From assembly GCA_037074615.1 (NCBI GenBank), contig CM073515.1, positions 10,315,001 through 10,379,000 of the forward strand: DNA of 64,000 nt, read 5' to 3'. The notes below the pieces were generated by a model. The model ran no database searches and was not told the DNA's origin. It was given only the letters and a program-made list of their open reading frames with translations. The stretch is from Leucaena leucocephala (taxonomy: Eukaryota; Streptophyta; Magnoliopsida; Fabales; Fabaceae). Shown here one piece after another: positions 1-11,639 of this stretch (its first letter is position 1; every line of letters starts with the position of its first letter). The translations under genes were made by a program, and so were the position numbers.

Positions 1-33
1 CTTCCTCTATATATTATTATTGTTATTAGCTCT

Positions 34-314
34 TGTAGGAGATATTGGGAATTAAATAGGCATTAAAGGAGAGCGATTGTAGGAGATTAAGGGAGATTAA
101 TGTATTAATTGCAGGATGATTTCCTATCAGATTATATGCCTATTTTCATGTTGTAAATCCCGTGATATTTGGGAAACTATTATGTGTATATGTGTATAAA
201 TGTACCTTATCATAGCAATACAATGTGTGCAGAATCATTTTGATATCTTTTCTGTTGTGCTCTTTGCTTAAGTAATTGTATTTCCGGCCTCATTCTAAAG
301 AATGCCGTTCAACA
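34..314 (+). repeat. 5' LTR of copia element
   Basis: 281 bp, TG...CA. It contains a TATA-like stretch (tgtataaatg, near 191-205) suited to Pol II transcription. By eye it differs from the 3' LTR by eight substitutions, all transitions, and one 2-bp indel. Confidence 0.97.
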
Positions 315-1600
315 TGGTATCAGAGCCGGCGGAGAGATCTTCTGCCGTTGAGTCCGCCGCTACCTTCCCCTCTGACGCAACTTTGCGAATTAACCTACCC
401 AAAGTTGCTGCACTTGAAGGTTCCTCAATTATGATTGTACCAGAACGCCTCACCGGGGAGAATTATGTTGAATGGAGCCAATCAATGCTCCTTGCACTCG
501 ATGGCAGGGAAAAGCTTGATTTACTCCACAATGACCCATCACCTGCCGACGATGACGGTGTCCACCGTCGGTGGAAATCAGACAATGCACTGGTTGCCTC
601 CTGGCTGCTAAACTCCATGCTTCCTGCTGTCAGGAAGAGCTTTATGTTTCTTTCTTCAGCAAAGGCAATTTGGCTCGCGGTGAAAGAAGCCTACGGGAAG
701 AGACCAAATGCCTCCTTGCTGTTTGACCTACGTGCTCGTCTCTGGGGAATCAAACAGGGCCACCGACCCCTGAATATGTACTACCTTGAGAAGAACTCAC
801 TGTGGCAGGAATTGGACATGCTACAGCATCGGGTATGGAAAAACCTAGAAGACGCCGCTAAATATCGACGGTCTCTGGAAGAAGAACGACTGTTTGAATT
901 CTTGGTCGGCCTGGACTCTGTCTACGACGACGCTCGGGGCCGCCTTCTCAGCCGCTCTCCACTGCCGTCAGTCTCTGAGGCCTTCGCCCTCCTGTGAGAT
1001 GAAGAGTCGCGCCGACAAGTCATGTCACCTGCAGCCATCGTCGCTGCCAATGAAACATCGTCGGCGCTAGCTGCACAAGTGACCGACGCTAAGAAGGACC
1101 GACCTACTTGCAACCACTGCAGAAAACAAGGTCACACGAAGGACCACTGCAGAAAATCGCCTGACTGGAAACCTCGACAACGGAAAGCAAGGAGTCATCT
1201 GGCCGACGCTCACTGCGCTAAACTGGGCTCGATGAATGAAGGTGCAACGCAGGTGTCTCAGGTCAATGCTTCTCAAATGGGCTCAGGAGCTGCAACTGGC
1301 CCAATATTCTCTTCTCACGTGATGGGCTCTGAAAATGCAGGAATTAGCCTCGGCAACAATAGGTTCAATATAGGCTCTAGTGTTCTAGGCTTTGGTACAA
1401 GCCCAATACAAGGATATTCTCACATGGGTTCAAATTCTGCAGGCCCAACTCATGGCTCCTCCACTCATGACCCATTAACACACATTCTGGAGTGTCTCAG
1501 TGCACTTGAAAATCAGTCTCGTAAACAACCTACTGCCAGTGTCGTCCAGAAAGTTAATTTTCTTAAGGCCCTTGCTACTATTACAGGTAAGCATACATGA
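302..1600 (+). pseudogene. gag: copia gag (nucleocapsid) with premature stops
   Basis: One reading frame runs 302-1600 with a TGA at 995-997. The N-terminal half looks like the plant copia Gag domain (UBN2/DUF4219 type), with the ENYVEWSQ segment near residue 53 and a long helical region. After the stop a CCHC zinc knuckle (CNHCRKQGHTKDHC, about 1109-1150) binds RNA in intact elements. The first ATG (302) overlaps the LTR end and the primer site, so the natural start may lie downstream. A second stop (1598-1600) separates Gag from protease, which continues in the same frame; in intact elements of this kind the polyprotein is continuous there. Confidence 0.9.
315..326 (+). other. Primer binding site (initiator tRNA-Met)
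   Basis: TGGTATCAGAGC starts at the first base after the LTR's terminal CA. This is the standard plant copia primer site, complementary to the 3' end of initiator tRNA-Met. Confidence 0.95.
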
Positions 1601-3145
1601 CCTTGTTGGATAATAGACTCTGGTGCATCGAATCATATGACTGACGATGCCTCCTTATTTACAACTTATACTCCTGCTACCTCCCATCTTACCGTAAAAA
1701 TTGCTGATGCCTCTGATTCCTTAGTAGCTGGTAGCGGTACCATTAAAGTATCAACTACACTGACACTTCAGGATGTGTTGCATGTTCCTCAATTAAAGTG
1801 CAATTTATTATCTGTGAGCCAATTGAATAAACAGAAAAACTGTCATGCTGATTTCTTTGCAATTCATTGTGTTTTTCAAGATCTGTTTACGGGAACGACA
1901 ATTGGTGTTGCTAAGGAGCTTGATGGATTGTATTACCTGAATGACTGTCACAAACAAATTCCTTATTCTTGTAATAAAGTGTCTCTCCCTCGAACTAGTG
2001 AGTTGGAATTATGGCACAAAAGATTAGGGCATCCAAATTTACCATATATGTGTAAGGTGTTTCCCTCAATCTGTTTAAATAAAGACTCCTATTTTTATTG
2101 TGATTCATGTGAACTTGCTAAACACCATCGCACATCCTTTCCAAAAACCACTTATCGTCCATCCAGTCCTTTTTCAGTCATTCATAGTGACGTGTGGGGC
2201 CCATCTTGTATCCCAAATTGTACTCGTTCTAAATGGTTTATGACTCTCATTGATGATCACACTCGGGTCAGTTGGGTTTTCCTCTTAAAGGATAAATCTG
2301 AAGTCTGCTAAACCTTCATCGACTTTTACCATATGATACATACCCAGTTCCATACCAAAATCCAAACCCTTCACACTGATAATGGTACTGAATATTTTAA
2401 TCACCCGTTATCTCTATTTCTTAAAAAACAAGGTATTACTCACAGGAGTTCTTGTCCTCATAGTCCTCAATAAAATAGGATCGCTGAACGCAAAAACAGA
2501 CACCTTCTCGAAACAGCTAGGGCCCTTCTCTTTAGTAGCAATGTTCCCAACTATCACTGGGATGATGCTATCCTCACTGCTACTTTTCTAATCAACCGAA
2601 TGCCCTGTAAATCACTGTCTTTCCAAACACCTCTCCAGGTTCTCCACTGTCACTTTAGCCTACCCTACCTGGAGAATACCTTACCTCTACGGGTATTTGG
2701 ATGTACTACATTTGTTCACCTCCACCACACTCCTAAACTTGCTCCCAAAGCTGTCAAATATGTCTATCTCGACCCTGCTGGACACCAAAAGGGGTACAAA
2801 TGTTTTGATCCCATCTCCAAACGCCTCTATGTCACATGTGATGTCACCTTTCATGAGCCTATTCCCTTTTATCCCCCGTCCTCAGTTCATGGGGAGTATT
2901 GGCATGAACTTCAGACTCCTACTCAGATAGACCTTCACTTTGAACCTGATCATATCTATGTTCTTGAGGATAGGATGCCCAAAGAAAGTGAAGAAAACAC
3001 TAGTTCAGGGGGAAAAGACACTAACAGATGGGGTCAAGTCTATACCCATCGTAACATAAACATGACAGGCGATACATCCCAAGCACCTGACACACTCCAA
3101 GAATCGGATCCGGGAATAGGTCCTGACACAAGAGAAAGCGACTGA
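1601..3145 (+). pseudogene. pol: copia protease and integrase region, broken
   Basis: Same frame as gag. The aspartic protease motif DSGASNHM lies at 1616-1639. The GAG-pre-integrase segment (LWHKRLGHPN, then paired CxxC residues) follows near 2005-2125. The integrase core starts at HSDVWGP (about 2184) and continues with TDNGTEY near 2377. Stops at 2309-2311 (TAA) and 2471-2473 interrupt it; the second falls where copia integrases read PQQNG, so CAA became TAA. The frame ends at 3143-3145, and the reverse transcriptase continues in another frame, so an indel lies close by. Confidence 0.9.
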
Positions 3146-4813
3146 TGATTTTGATCTTCCAATAGCAGTACGAAAGCAACGCAGAACATGCACAAGGTAT
3201 CCTATAGAGAGGTTTGTCTCTTATCAGGCCCTATCATCAAAACACTTTGCTTTCGTATCTCACCTTGATCAGATCAAGATACCAGAAAACATAAATGAAG
3301 CCCTTGCTAGTTCTAAATGGAGACAGGCAGTGTCTGAAGAAATGAAGGCCCTTGAAGATAACAAAACATGGAAAATAGTTGAGCTACCCAAAGGAAAGAA
3401 GGCAGTAGGCTATAAATGGGTTTTCACTCCAAAGTATCGTGCTGATGGAACCCTCGACAAATATAAAGCCAGGTTAGTGGCAAAAGGTTTCACTCAAGTA
3501 TATGGGATGGACTATACAGAGACATTTGCTCCAGTTGCCAAACTAAACACCATCAGAATCCTGTTCTCTCTTGCCGCAAACTTAGATTGGCCACTACACC
3601 AGATGGATGTTAAAAATGCCTTTTTAAACGGTGAACTAAAGGAAAAAGTGTATATGAAGATGCCTCCAGGATTCCCAGGAAGGACACACAATCAAGTATG
3701 CAAACTGAAGAAGTTGTTATACGGACTAAAACAATCTCCTCGGGTATGGTTTGAGAGATTTACTAAGGTGCTAAAAGATCAAGGGTACATACAGGGCTAA
3801 AGTGATCACACCTTATTCTTCAGACATCAAGAAGGGAAGAGTGTGATCTTGGCAGTATATGTGGATGACATTGTTCTTACCAGTGATAATCCAACCGAGA
3901 TAGATAGAATCAAAGGGGCATTGAATAAAGAATTCCAAGTGAAAGATCTCGAAGAGATGAAGTACTTCCTAGGTATGGAAGTGGCTAAATCTACGAAGAG
4001 CATTAGCATCTCACAAAAGAAATATATATTGGATCTCTTGGAGGAAACAGGTATGCTGGTGTGTAGGCCAAGTGATACTCCTATAAGGACAGATAAAATC
4101 AGAGAAGATGAAGACATGGGGAAGGCTGTGGATATGGGAACATACCAGCGTATGGTTGGAAAATTAATTTATTTGTCACACACTAGACCAGACATTGCTT
4201 ATGCTATTAGTGTGGTAAGCCAGCACTCCCATCATCCGAAGCAAAGATGTCTCAATAAAGTCTACAGGATTCTCTGATATTTGAAAGGTTCTCCCGGGTT
4301 AGGTCTCTTATTCAAGAAGTCTAGCAAGAGAAATGTGGAAATACTAACCGATGCTGATTGGGCAGGAGACCAAGAAGACAGAAGATCCACCTCGGGTTAT
4401 ATCACCAATGTCTGGGGGAATTTAGTTATGTGGCGTAGTAAGAAACAAAATGTGGTTGCCAGAAGTAGTGCTGAGGCTGAATTCAGATCTATCGCCCTTG
4501 GAATTTGTGAAGGTCTGTGGATAAAGCGAGTTTTGGAAGAATTGAAGATGTCAATAGGATTGCCCATTAAACTTTTTCCGATAATACGGCGGCAATCAGT
4601 ATGTCACATAATCCAGTTCAACATGATAGAACGAAACATGTGGAAATAGATAGACATTTTATACGAGAAAAGATTGATGAAGGAACAATTGATCTCAAGC
4701 ACATTCCCTCAAAAGAACAGATCGCAGACGTGCTTACAAAAGGATTAACTAGAGACAAGTTTGAATACTTTATTGGCAAGTTAGACATGATAAACATCTA
4801 TGTTCCAACTTGA
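3146..4813 (+). pseudogene. pol: copia reverse transcriptase and RNase H, broken
   Basis: The reverse transcriptase is recognisable from about 3165 to 4280. It has the KARLVAKGF and DYTETFAPV blocks, QMDVKNAFLNG, LYGLKQSPR and the catalytic YVDDI at about 3858. RNase H follows (DADWAGD, SSAEAEF, then HIPSKEQIADVLTKGL). TAA at 3798 and TGA at 4275 interrupt it; the second replaces the conserved Arg of RYLKG, consistent with CGA to TGA. A frame change near 4578 splits RNase H. Enzyme function is lost. Confidence 0.92.
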
Positions 4814-4820
4814 GGGGGAG
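4808..4820 (+). other. Polypurine tract
   Basis: A purine-rich run ending GAGGGGGAG directly abuts the 3' LTR. This is the usual plus-strand priming site. Confidence 0.9.
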
Positions 4821-5099
4821 TGTAGGAGATATTGGGAATTAAATAGGCATTAAAGGAGAGCGATTGTAGGAGATTAAGGGAGATTAATGTATTAATTGTA
4901 GGATGATTTCCTACCAGATTATATGCCTATTTTCATGTTGTAAATCCCATGATATTTGGGAAACCGTTGTGTATATGTGTATAAATGTACCTTATCATAG
5001 CAATACAATGTGTGCAGAATCATTTTGATATCTTTTCTGTTGTGCTCTCTGCCTAAGTAATTGTATTTCCGGCCTCATTCTGAAGAATGCCGTTCAACA
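4821..5099 (+). repeat. 3' LTR of copia element
   Basis: 279 bp, TG...CA, about 97% identical to the 5' LTR by eye. It is followed at once by the target duplication GCTCT. Confidence 0.97.
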
Positions 5100-5104
5100 G
5101 CTCT

Positions 5105-5508
5105 CCATTAATTTTAAATAATTAAGCAAAAAGCCCTTCACTTTATATCCATGAGTCCATATTAGAGCTTGACTAGACTGAACAATACTAAGCAATTCAT
5201 GAGGATTGATAACTCAACCCTCTTTCATATTTGCTGTCGCCAACAATACTAAGACCATGTTCAATATAGCTAACGAGATCATCATTATATTAGAATATTT
5301 GGATCCAAAAATACAACCAATAGCATCAGCAATGGCGCCAACGACTTTCAAATGTCCAATATAGCCATGTTAAAGGGCAATCATACATGTCTACATCTCA
5401 TAGAATTATCAATTCAAACAAGAGGAAGAAAGAAATAATATAGTTGAGAGTAAGATTATTATGATATTAACACAAACTAGCTGACAGCTGGATGAAAAAA
5501 TTGCTAAC
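5105..5508 (-). other. Intron of the DGS1-like gene next to the copia insertion
   Basis: Intron sequence after the donor at 5508. I see no further exon here. With positions 1-28 it formed one intron before the copia insertion. Confidence 0.55.
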
Positions 5509-6637
5509 CTGAGCCAAGAACGTTGCAAGTGCATATCTCAAGGTACTTAAGACAGTTACTCTCTCGTCCATATATACAGATGCAGATTGACTCAGCTGCT
5601 GTATGGAAGAACCATGAGCTTCACGTCCACGCAACAAGTGAACTGTTTCACCAATAAAAGCCCTTGGACCTCTCTCAAGAATCATGAAATATGCTTTACT
5701 AGTATCTGATCTCTGAATACGAAAACAAGGAAGCAACAAAGTTTACAGTGACATATTGAAGTGCATGTGATGAACATTATTGGCTGTAAGCCTGCACATA
5801 GCAAAAAAGGGGGGAAAACAAAAAGAAAGAACTAACCTCCGCTCTGGACTGCCAAAACTGCAGATTCTTTTGAATGCTATGCAAATTGTTTAAAACGTGT
5901 TCAAATATATCCTCCAAAACATTATGCACTCTAGATGGCTTACACATAATCCTGCGATGAAAGGGCACCAAACTCCTAAATCAGCAGATTCATTATAGAA
6001 CAAGTGAGATGACAAGCAAAATTGTTTTTGAAGTTCATAATTTTATCAATTTTCTATTAGCTCAATTCAATGTGGGTAGCGTGGAGGTGGTTGAGGAATG
6101 AAACAAGTCCTCTTTCTCCCGCAAGAAGCCTCTTAAATCATTCAGTCTCATGTAATTATAAACTTTTCATATTTCAATGATTGATCATTCAAAGTCTACA
6201 CGGCAACTAATCTACACTAGAAGCTCAAAAGCCAGAGCAATAAGAAAAAGAACATAGGAACTGAAAATATCTTCAAATAGAGACAATGAATTTGGAGTTA
6301 ATTTGTCACTGCATGATAAGGAACCAACCAAACGAGCTCGAAACTTGACCGTTCCCAAATTATCTCTCATTGAATATCTCGGTAGCAAAACAAAGCTAAA
6401 AATGAAAGTCAAATGACCATACAAAGAAGAGTCGAGCGAGTTGGAAGGCAATGGCAGAGGGATGCATTCCCGACGTTTGCTTGATCTGAAAATGTTACGA
6501 AGGTTGTAGAGTGTGCCGATGAAATTAGAACTGGAGAACGCATAGAAACCGTGCAGATGATTCCAGATATAGTTGGAGTACAGAGAGAGAAGGTTTCTAC
6601 TTCCAGTTGATTCTGTCTCTGAAGCTTGAGAAGCCAT
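5509..6637 (-). CDS. DGS1/NCA2-like mitochondrial protein, 5' exons only
   Basis: Three phase-compatible exons on the minus strand: 6637-6423 (ATG start), 5951-5837 and 5712-5509. The introns have GT donors (GTATGG, GTTAGT, GTTAGC) and CAG acceptors. Exons 1+2 total 330 nt and exon 3 is 204 nt, so the frame stays open for 178 codons. Recognisable segments are SNYIWNHLHGFY near the N-terminus, a basic RSSKRRE stretch followed by PLPLPS, then QFWQSRAE joined by splicing to RSDTSKAYFMILERGPRAF. These resemble plant DGS1, a mitochondrial outer-membrane protein with a C-terminal NCA2 domain; that domain is not in the window. The remaining exons must lie left of position 1, beyond the copia element in the next intron. 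The family name comes from recognition only. Confidence 0.6.
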
Positions 6638-8150
6638 TGGAGCTGAGGTCGAAGCTTTCTTCAGAGTGTTTTGTGTTACATGCGCATGCTGAAGAACATG
6701 ACTGGAGAGTGGAGAGGAAGGAGTCGGACCTTGGATGCTTGGGTCGGTCAGTTTTCGCGGTTCGGCGTTCTCCGAGTGTTTTTAAGCCGTAAATGACCCG
6801 CCTCAAAAAGGCAAAAACAGAAATGAGACCCGTGGGCGTCATGGAGCGGGTATCCACTCACCCCAAATGGGAACGCTTCTAGGTAATTAGCACAGGTAGC
6901 TCCTTAGATCTGGACCGATGTTATTTGGACGGTCCAAATTTACTTTTTTTTAATTGACATTTCTTAATAAAAAATTATTGTTTTAAAAAATGATGGTTGA
7001 GAGATTATCTCTCTTTAACATCCTCTACCTATTAAAATATTTTTTAAAAAAATAAATATAAAAGCAATATTAGATCTTGACAGTTTAAATTAAATCTTGA
7101 TCCAATTAATAAAAACTAAATTTTAATACCAACTCTTTTTTAACAATATAAATTTTAAAAAATATCTCTATTATAATTAAATAAGATCATTTGAATTTCA
7201 AGTCAAACATATTTCTCAAGGCTAACCAAAGTGAACAAATAAATTTGATGGAGATCAAACATCAAAAGGCATTAAAAACATGTTAAAATCAACGCACACA
7301 ACATATATATATATATATATATATATCAATACTCATAAAAGAAAATAAATATAAAGTTCAATATATAAAAAAAATTAAAGACAATCCTGTAACATAGAAT
7401 ATTTAGCTACTCAGTCTTAAAAGAAACCAAACTCAATAAAGTAACTGGTCTATTATGAAACTAAATGAGAATATGAAAGGGAAATAAAAAAAAAATCAAA
7501 TATTATAACTTTAAATCTCTTCTTGACTTTAATTCCAAACTCCCAAGCTTTCAAAACTTCCTTCCCAAATTCAATATCTCTCTAAAAGTGTCCCTAGAAG
7601 TTTAGGATGACGGCCACCCTCTAGTTCTCCACATTTTTATCCTAATTTTTCATGTCAGCAGCCAAAACGCACAATTTCAACTTTTTCACGTTTGCCATGG
7701 CAAACAGTACAGAGAAGGTCTTTTTCTGGGTTGTGATGCTCTCGCCACGGCGAGGCAGCATACTTGCCCCCGTGAATGGCACAGAGAGTTCCATCCTAAA
7801 TTTTGTTAGGCTTAGCCACAACAACGCACAACGTAGGCCACACCGAATGCCACAGTAAGTATGTTTATTCATTCTTTGAACTCCAATTTACTTCCTTTGT
7901 TTCAAGTTTCATCTCTACTCTTCACTCTTGCTTCCTAGTATCTCATGGGTTTTTAATTGAAGTTTGCTTCAAGCTCCAAGTGCCTAAATCAAATAGAAAG
8001 CCTTATGAGATTTAAGATTAATCAAAATATTTATATTTTAACCTAAAAATTTAGCCTTTTTGAGTTTAAACGGTAACTTGCACATTTTTCGTATTTATAT
8101 ATCTAGAATATGAGCAATCCTAACCTAAAAATACAGGAAAGAAAAGGGAA
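6638..8150. other. Upstream region of DGS1-like gene and AT-rich spacer
   Basis: 6638-6880 should hold the 5' leader and promoter of the minus-strand gene; I could not fix a TATA box. From 6930 the DNA is strongly AT-rich, with an (AT)n run at about 7303-7326. 7590-7860 is less AT-rich, with short open frames on both strands but no recognisable protein. Confidence 0.4.
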
Positions 8151-8179
8151 GTATGCAAAAATGAAATGAACTTTCAAGA

Positions 8180-8440
8180 GTTATCAATCTCACACTAGGT
8201 ACTTGTCACCATGTGCCTTCTAACTCTCTCACTATTAGTGAGCAATTTGTTGCTAAGGGCCAACCAAAGGGAAGTTCTAGTGCGTTGTGAACCTGACCAT
8301 CTCCAAGCAAGACACCAATGAGAGCCTTCATCATTCCAGTTCTCTCATTAATAGATCGTAGGCCGATTTAACAATGAAACGATATTTTCCTGCAACTTGC
8401 CATGTAGAACTACAAGAGGATCCATGCCGCTGGTGGAAGC
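8180..8440 (-). pseudogene. L1-type LINE fragment (zinc-binding RT C-terminal region)
   Basis: Read on the minus strand, two frames joined by a one-base shift encode GKYRFIVKSAYDLL and then HWCLAWRWSGSQRTRTSLW followed by KLLTNSERVRRHM. This is the zf-RVT region near the C-terminus of plant L1-like LINE ORF2, where SVKSAYDLL, then W..PQR.R.FLW, then LLTN..R are typical. A stop follows, and no other LINE domain is visible on either side. It is an old, short remnant. Confidence 0.75.
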
Positions 8441-8449
8441 TTAATACCA

Positions 8450-8920
8450 CTCATTATCAATTATATTTTAAAAATTTTATAATACTCTATTTAATTAAAA
8501 AATTATATAAATCAATTTAACTTAATATTTTCAATTTTTTATCTATAAATTATAATAAATAGTCTCAATCATTAATTATATTTTTATTTTTAAAGATTTT
8601 GAGTTACACGGATTAATGATTAATTATTAATATGAGAATCAAAATCTTTCAAAAATTAAAATAAGGCTCAAAATATTTTAAAAATTAAATTTTAAAATTT
8701 TAACTATAATAAAAATTATAATAATAAATAATAAATTAATTATAACTTATTTTTTTAACTATCAATACAACATAAGGAGAAAATCGAGTACAACTGCCCG
8801 GGGTTCAATTACAGTTACCTTTAGCACAAGAATGCATTGCTATGTGATGTGATGTGACTTACCATATATTTGTTTCGTTTATTTTTACCAATGGGTTAAT
8901 TTTTATATTTAATCAAATAT
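8450..8920. other. AT-rich spacer
   Basis: Very AT-rich, with poly-A and poly-T runs. I see no gene or repeat that I can name. Confidence 0.4.
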
Positions 8921-9660
8921 GTTTAAAAATAAAAAGACTCAAATAGCCCCATATAAAAATACCAAATTCCCTCATGTCTTCCCTCCTCTTCCCTCGTCAG
9001 GATATCAAAGAACAAGAATGCAGAGCGGTTTCCATCTTTCCTCGTTAGCAGAACAAAGAACAAAATATTATTAAAAAAAGATGAAAGAACAGAACGCACA
9101 GTGAACGCACGAATGGAGAAGGAGAACGGCAAAGAACATATACGCAAAAGAAACTCGCGGACTTCAACAAACAAGCAAACGAAACGGAGATGGAGACCAC
9201 ATCTTGAACGGTGATCTGGCTCTTCACGAACAGCGATCTGTGATTCAGAAATCTGGATCGCAGCTGCTCTTCACGAGCCGAGTTCTGGAACGTCACAAAC
9301 AGAGGTTTCGGTCTTGCCCAGCGGTGTTCATGAATGATGGAAAAGGTGGTCTCGCAAACAAAGATCTGCGGCACGCCAAACAATGTTCACAAACAATGGA
9401 AGAAGGCCTCGCAAATAGAAATATGGATCTCTTCATGAACGGAGTTCACGAACGATTTGGGTCTCAAGAAGGTGGGAGTGGAGCAGGGGGTGACGGATTG
9501 CAAAAGCATGGTGGTAGAGATGGGGCAGAGATGGTGGTGGCGCTGGATGCTGGGTGCTGAGTGCGGTGGGGGTAGCGGTGCTAGGGGCTGGAGATGAGTG
9601 TGCCGGCGACGGGAGGGATGAGTGAGAGGGTGGCGGTAGTAGAAAAAGTCAAAGGAGAAG
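8921..9660. other. GC-richer island of unknown nature
   Basis: Clearly richer in G and C than its surroundings. An open frame at 9204-9560 (118 codons, +) overlaps minus-strand frames. The DNA repeats short pieces such as TTCACGAACNG and GATCTG several times between 9200 and 9450, then becomes purine-rich (GGTGG-type) from 9470. The encoded sequences match no family I know. It could be a transposon leader or an old gene remnant. Confidence 0.3.
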
Positions 9661-10700
9661 ATGAGGGATAAGGGATGAGGGTATTCTGTGTCTTTTCACA
9701 TTGTATATTGAGGGCAAATGAGACTTTTTAAAACATGAAACAGGATGGTAATAAATATTTATATAGAAATTTTTTATAATAATTTCTTTTGATGCAATCT
9801 TTAGTATCATTGTAGGCCGGCAATGCGATGCGGTTGAACCAAACCACAAAGTAGTGTATGAGTACAAATTTATAATGTTAAATTTTTAAAGTTAAATGAA
9901 TAATTATTATGTAGTTAGTAGCAAATTTTGTAGGATACATATGCAAAACCCCTGCAACTCTTCAATTGATTTTCCTCCCCCCTTAATTTTCCCTTAAATT
10001 TTGGAAGATTAGAGTAAAATTATTATAACACAATACATAGATGAAATTCTTTTATAATTATATTATTTTTTATAACATTTTTAATTATATCATTGAGACT
10101 CAATTTATGCATGCTCGTATTATAACTCATTTTCATTGAAATAAAAAAAATGTAAATATTGTTTATTGAGTTTCCCATAAAACTCTCCTAGTCTGTTATC
10201 AAGTTATACATACATGTATAAGCAAAATTTCGTCTTCTTTTTATCTTTACAATACCCTTTTTGGTCCTTAAAAATGTAATAATACAGGGATAAAGGTCGC
10301 CTAATAATCCATTATTAATTTTACACATCATCTTTCTTTTTTTTCTTAACTGAAGTTACACAATATCGTAAGTTGTTAAATATTGAAAAGCCAATTAGTT
10401 GCTGAGCTTATATGTATATTTGATTCAAAATTATATTTTTTATTATACCAAAAAAAAGAAAAGAAAAAGCAGATAAACAAATTAAACCCGCGGAAATCGC
10501 TCGTGAATTGTAGTATTAATATTACTTCATATAATTTTTAATATAAAAATTAAATAATTAATTTATAAAAATTAAAAAAAATTAATTAATTAATTACATC
10601 AATAATTTTTATAAAGAATAATTAGTAGAATTATGCGGTTCAAAATATTAGTTAAAAATAATAAATATTAAGATATGTATCATTTTTTTAACTACATTAT
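9661..10700. other. AT-rich spacer upstream of cystatin gene
   Basis: No coding sequence recognised. AT-rich with simple poly-A/T and TTAATTAA runs near 10570-10600. Confidence 0.4.
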
Positions 10701-10736
10701 TATTTATAAAGAGGGCGTATAAGATATTGTTTTTCT

Positions 10737-10743
10737 TATAAAA
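10737..10743 (+). promoter_or_regulatory. Probable TATA box of cystatin gene
   Basis: TATAAAA in the context CTTATAAAAAGGCC lies about 135 bp before the ATG at 10875. That spacing leaves room for a leader of about 100 nt. Confidence 0.45.
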
Positions 10744-10874
10744 AGGCCAGAAGGATGAGTAGTTATTTGTTAAAAAAAAATATGTTAATTTTTTAAAAGC
10801 TGAAGCAGAGGAGTCCGTAAAAGAAAGAAGAGTATCAAAGCAAGAGATCGAAGAATCAAAGAGAGTAAAGGGTA

Positions 10875-11496
10875 ATGGCAGCATTGGGTGGTGTTCGTGA
10901 GGTTGAAGGAAACCAGAATAGCCTTGAGATCGACAATCTTGCTCGCTTCGCCGTCGACGAACACAACAAAAAAGAGGTTTCTTCTTCTTATATCTTCTTC
11001 CATTTTTCTCACTTTTAAATCTGTATTCGTTTTGCATTTGTTTGTTTCCTGAGAAATCCGAGGGAAAAAGTTGAATTGGAGGTGTAGATTTCAATTCTTT
11101 GTGTTAATTTTGTTTCCGATCGACTAATGACCTGTTTCCGCCTTTTGATTTGCTGATGTTAATGGTTTTTTGAGTGTTTAGAACTTGAATTAAATTCCAA
11201 TGTTATCTTGCATTTCTCGTAATATGATCGAATTCTGGATATCTAATGTCTGAGAAGGGGTAATTTCAATAGTAATTTTCTATCCTTTTCTAATTGAATT
11301 TGACATGTTTATGCAGAATGCACTTCTGGAGTTTGGGAGGGTGATAAACGCAAAACAGCAGGTGGTTGCTGGTACCTTGCACCACATCACGCTAGAGGCA
11401 ACGGATGGTGGGAAGAAGAAGGTTTATGAAGCCAAGGTTTTGGAGAAGCCATGGTTGAACTTGAAGGAGGTGCAGGAATTTAAGCCCGTGGGGTGA
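10875..11496 (+). CDS. Phytocystatin (cysteine protease inhibitor), two exons
   Basis: Exon 1 is 10875-10976 (34 codons) and exon 2 is 11317-11496 (59 codons plus TGA), joined across a 340-bp intron with GT and CAG borders in phase 0. The 93-residue product has every hallmark of a type-1 phytocystatin: a Gly pair near the N-terminus (residues 5-6), the plant helix motif LARFAVDEHN (residues 22-31), the QVVAG loop that enters the protease active site (QQVVAGT, about residues 48-54), and the PW hairpin (KPWLNLKEVQEF) near the C-terminus. There is no signal peptide, so it should be cytosolic. Phytocystatins inhibit papain-like proteases in senescence, seed storage turnover and defence against insects. 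AATAAA at 11631 may be the polyadenylation signal. No defect is visible. Confidence 0.96.
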
Positions 11497-11639
11497 TGCC
11501 CCTTCGGTGTCTAGTACTTAGCTAGGTATTTGATTACTGTGAATTCTTCATTATTGTCTTCATGGAGCGCACTAATTTAATTTGAACTGAATTGACTATT
11601 GGAGTCGAAAAAAGGGTTTTTGTTCTACAAAATAAAAAG

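Larger units (their letters stand above)
34..5099 (+). mobile_element. Full-length Ty1/copia LTR retrotransposon, decayed
   Basis: Two near-identical LTRs (34-314 and 4821-5099) begin TG and end CA and enclose gag, protease, integrase, reverse transcriptase and RNase H in copia order. A 5-bp target duplication GCTCT flanks it exactly (29-33 and 5100-5104). A tRNA-Met type primer site follows the 5' LTR and a polypurine tract precedes the 3' LTR. The internal frame has in-frame stops at 995, 1598, 2309, 2471, 3798 and 4275, and frame changes near 3145 and 4578, so it cannot make its own proteins. It sits in an intron of the minus-strand gene whose exons begin at 5712. Confidence 0.97.
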
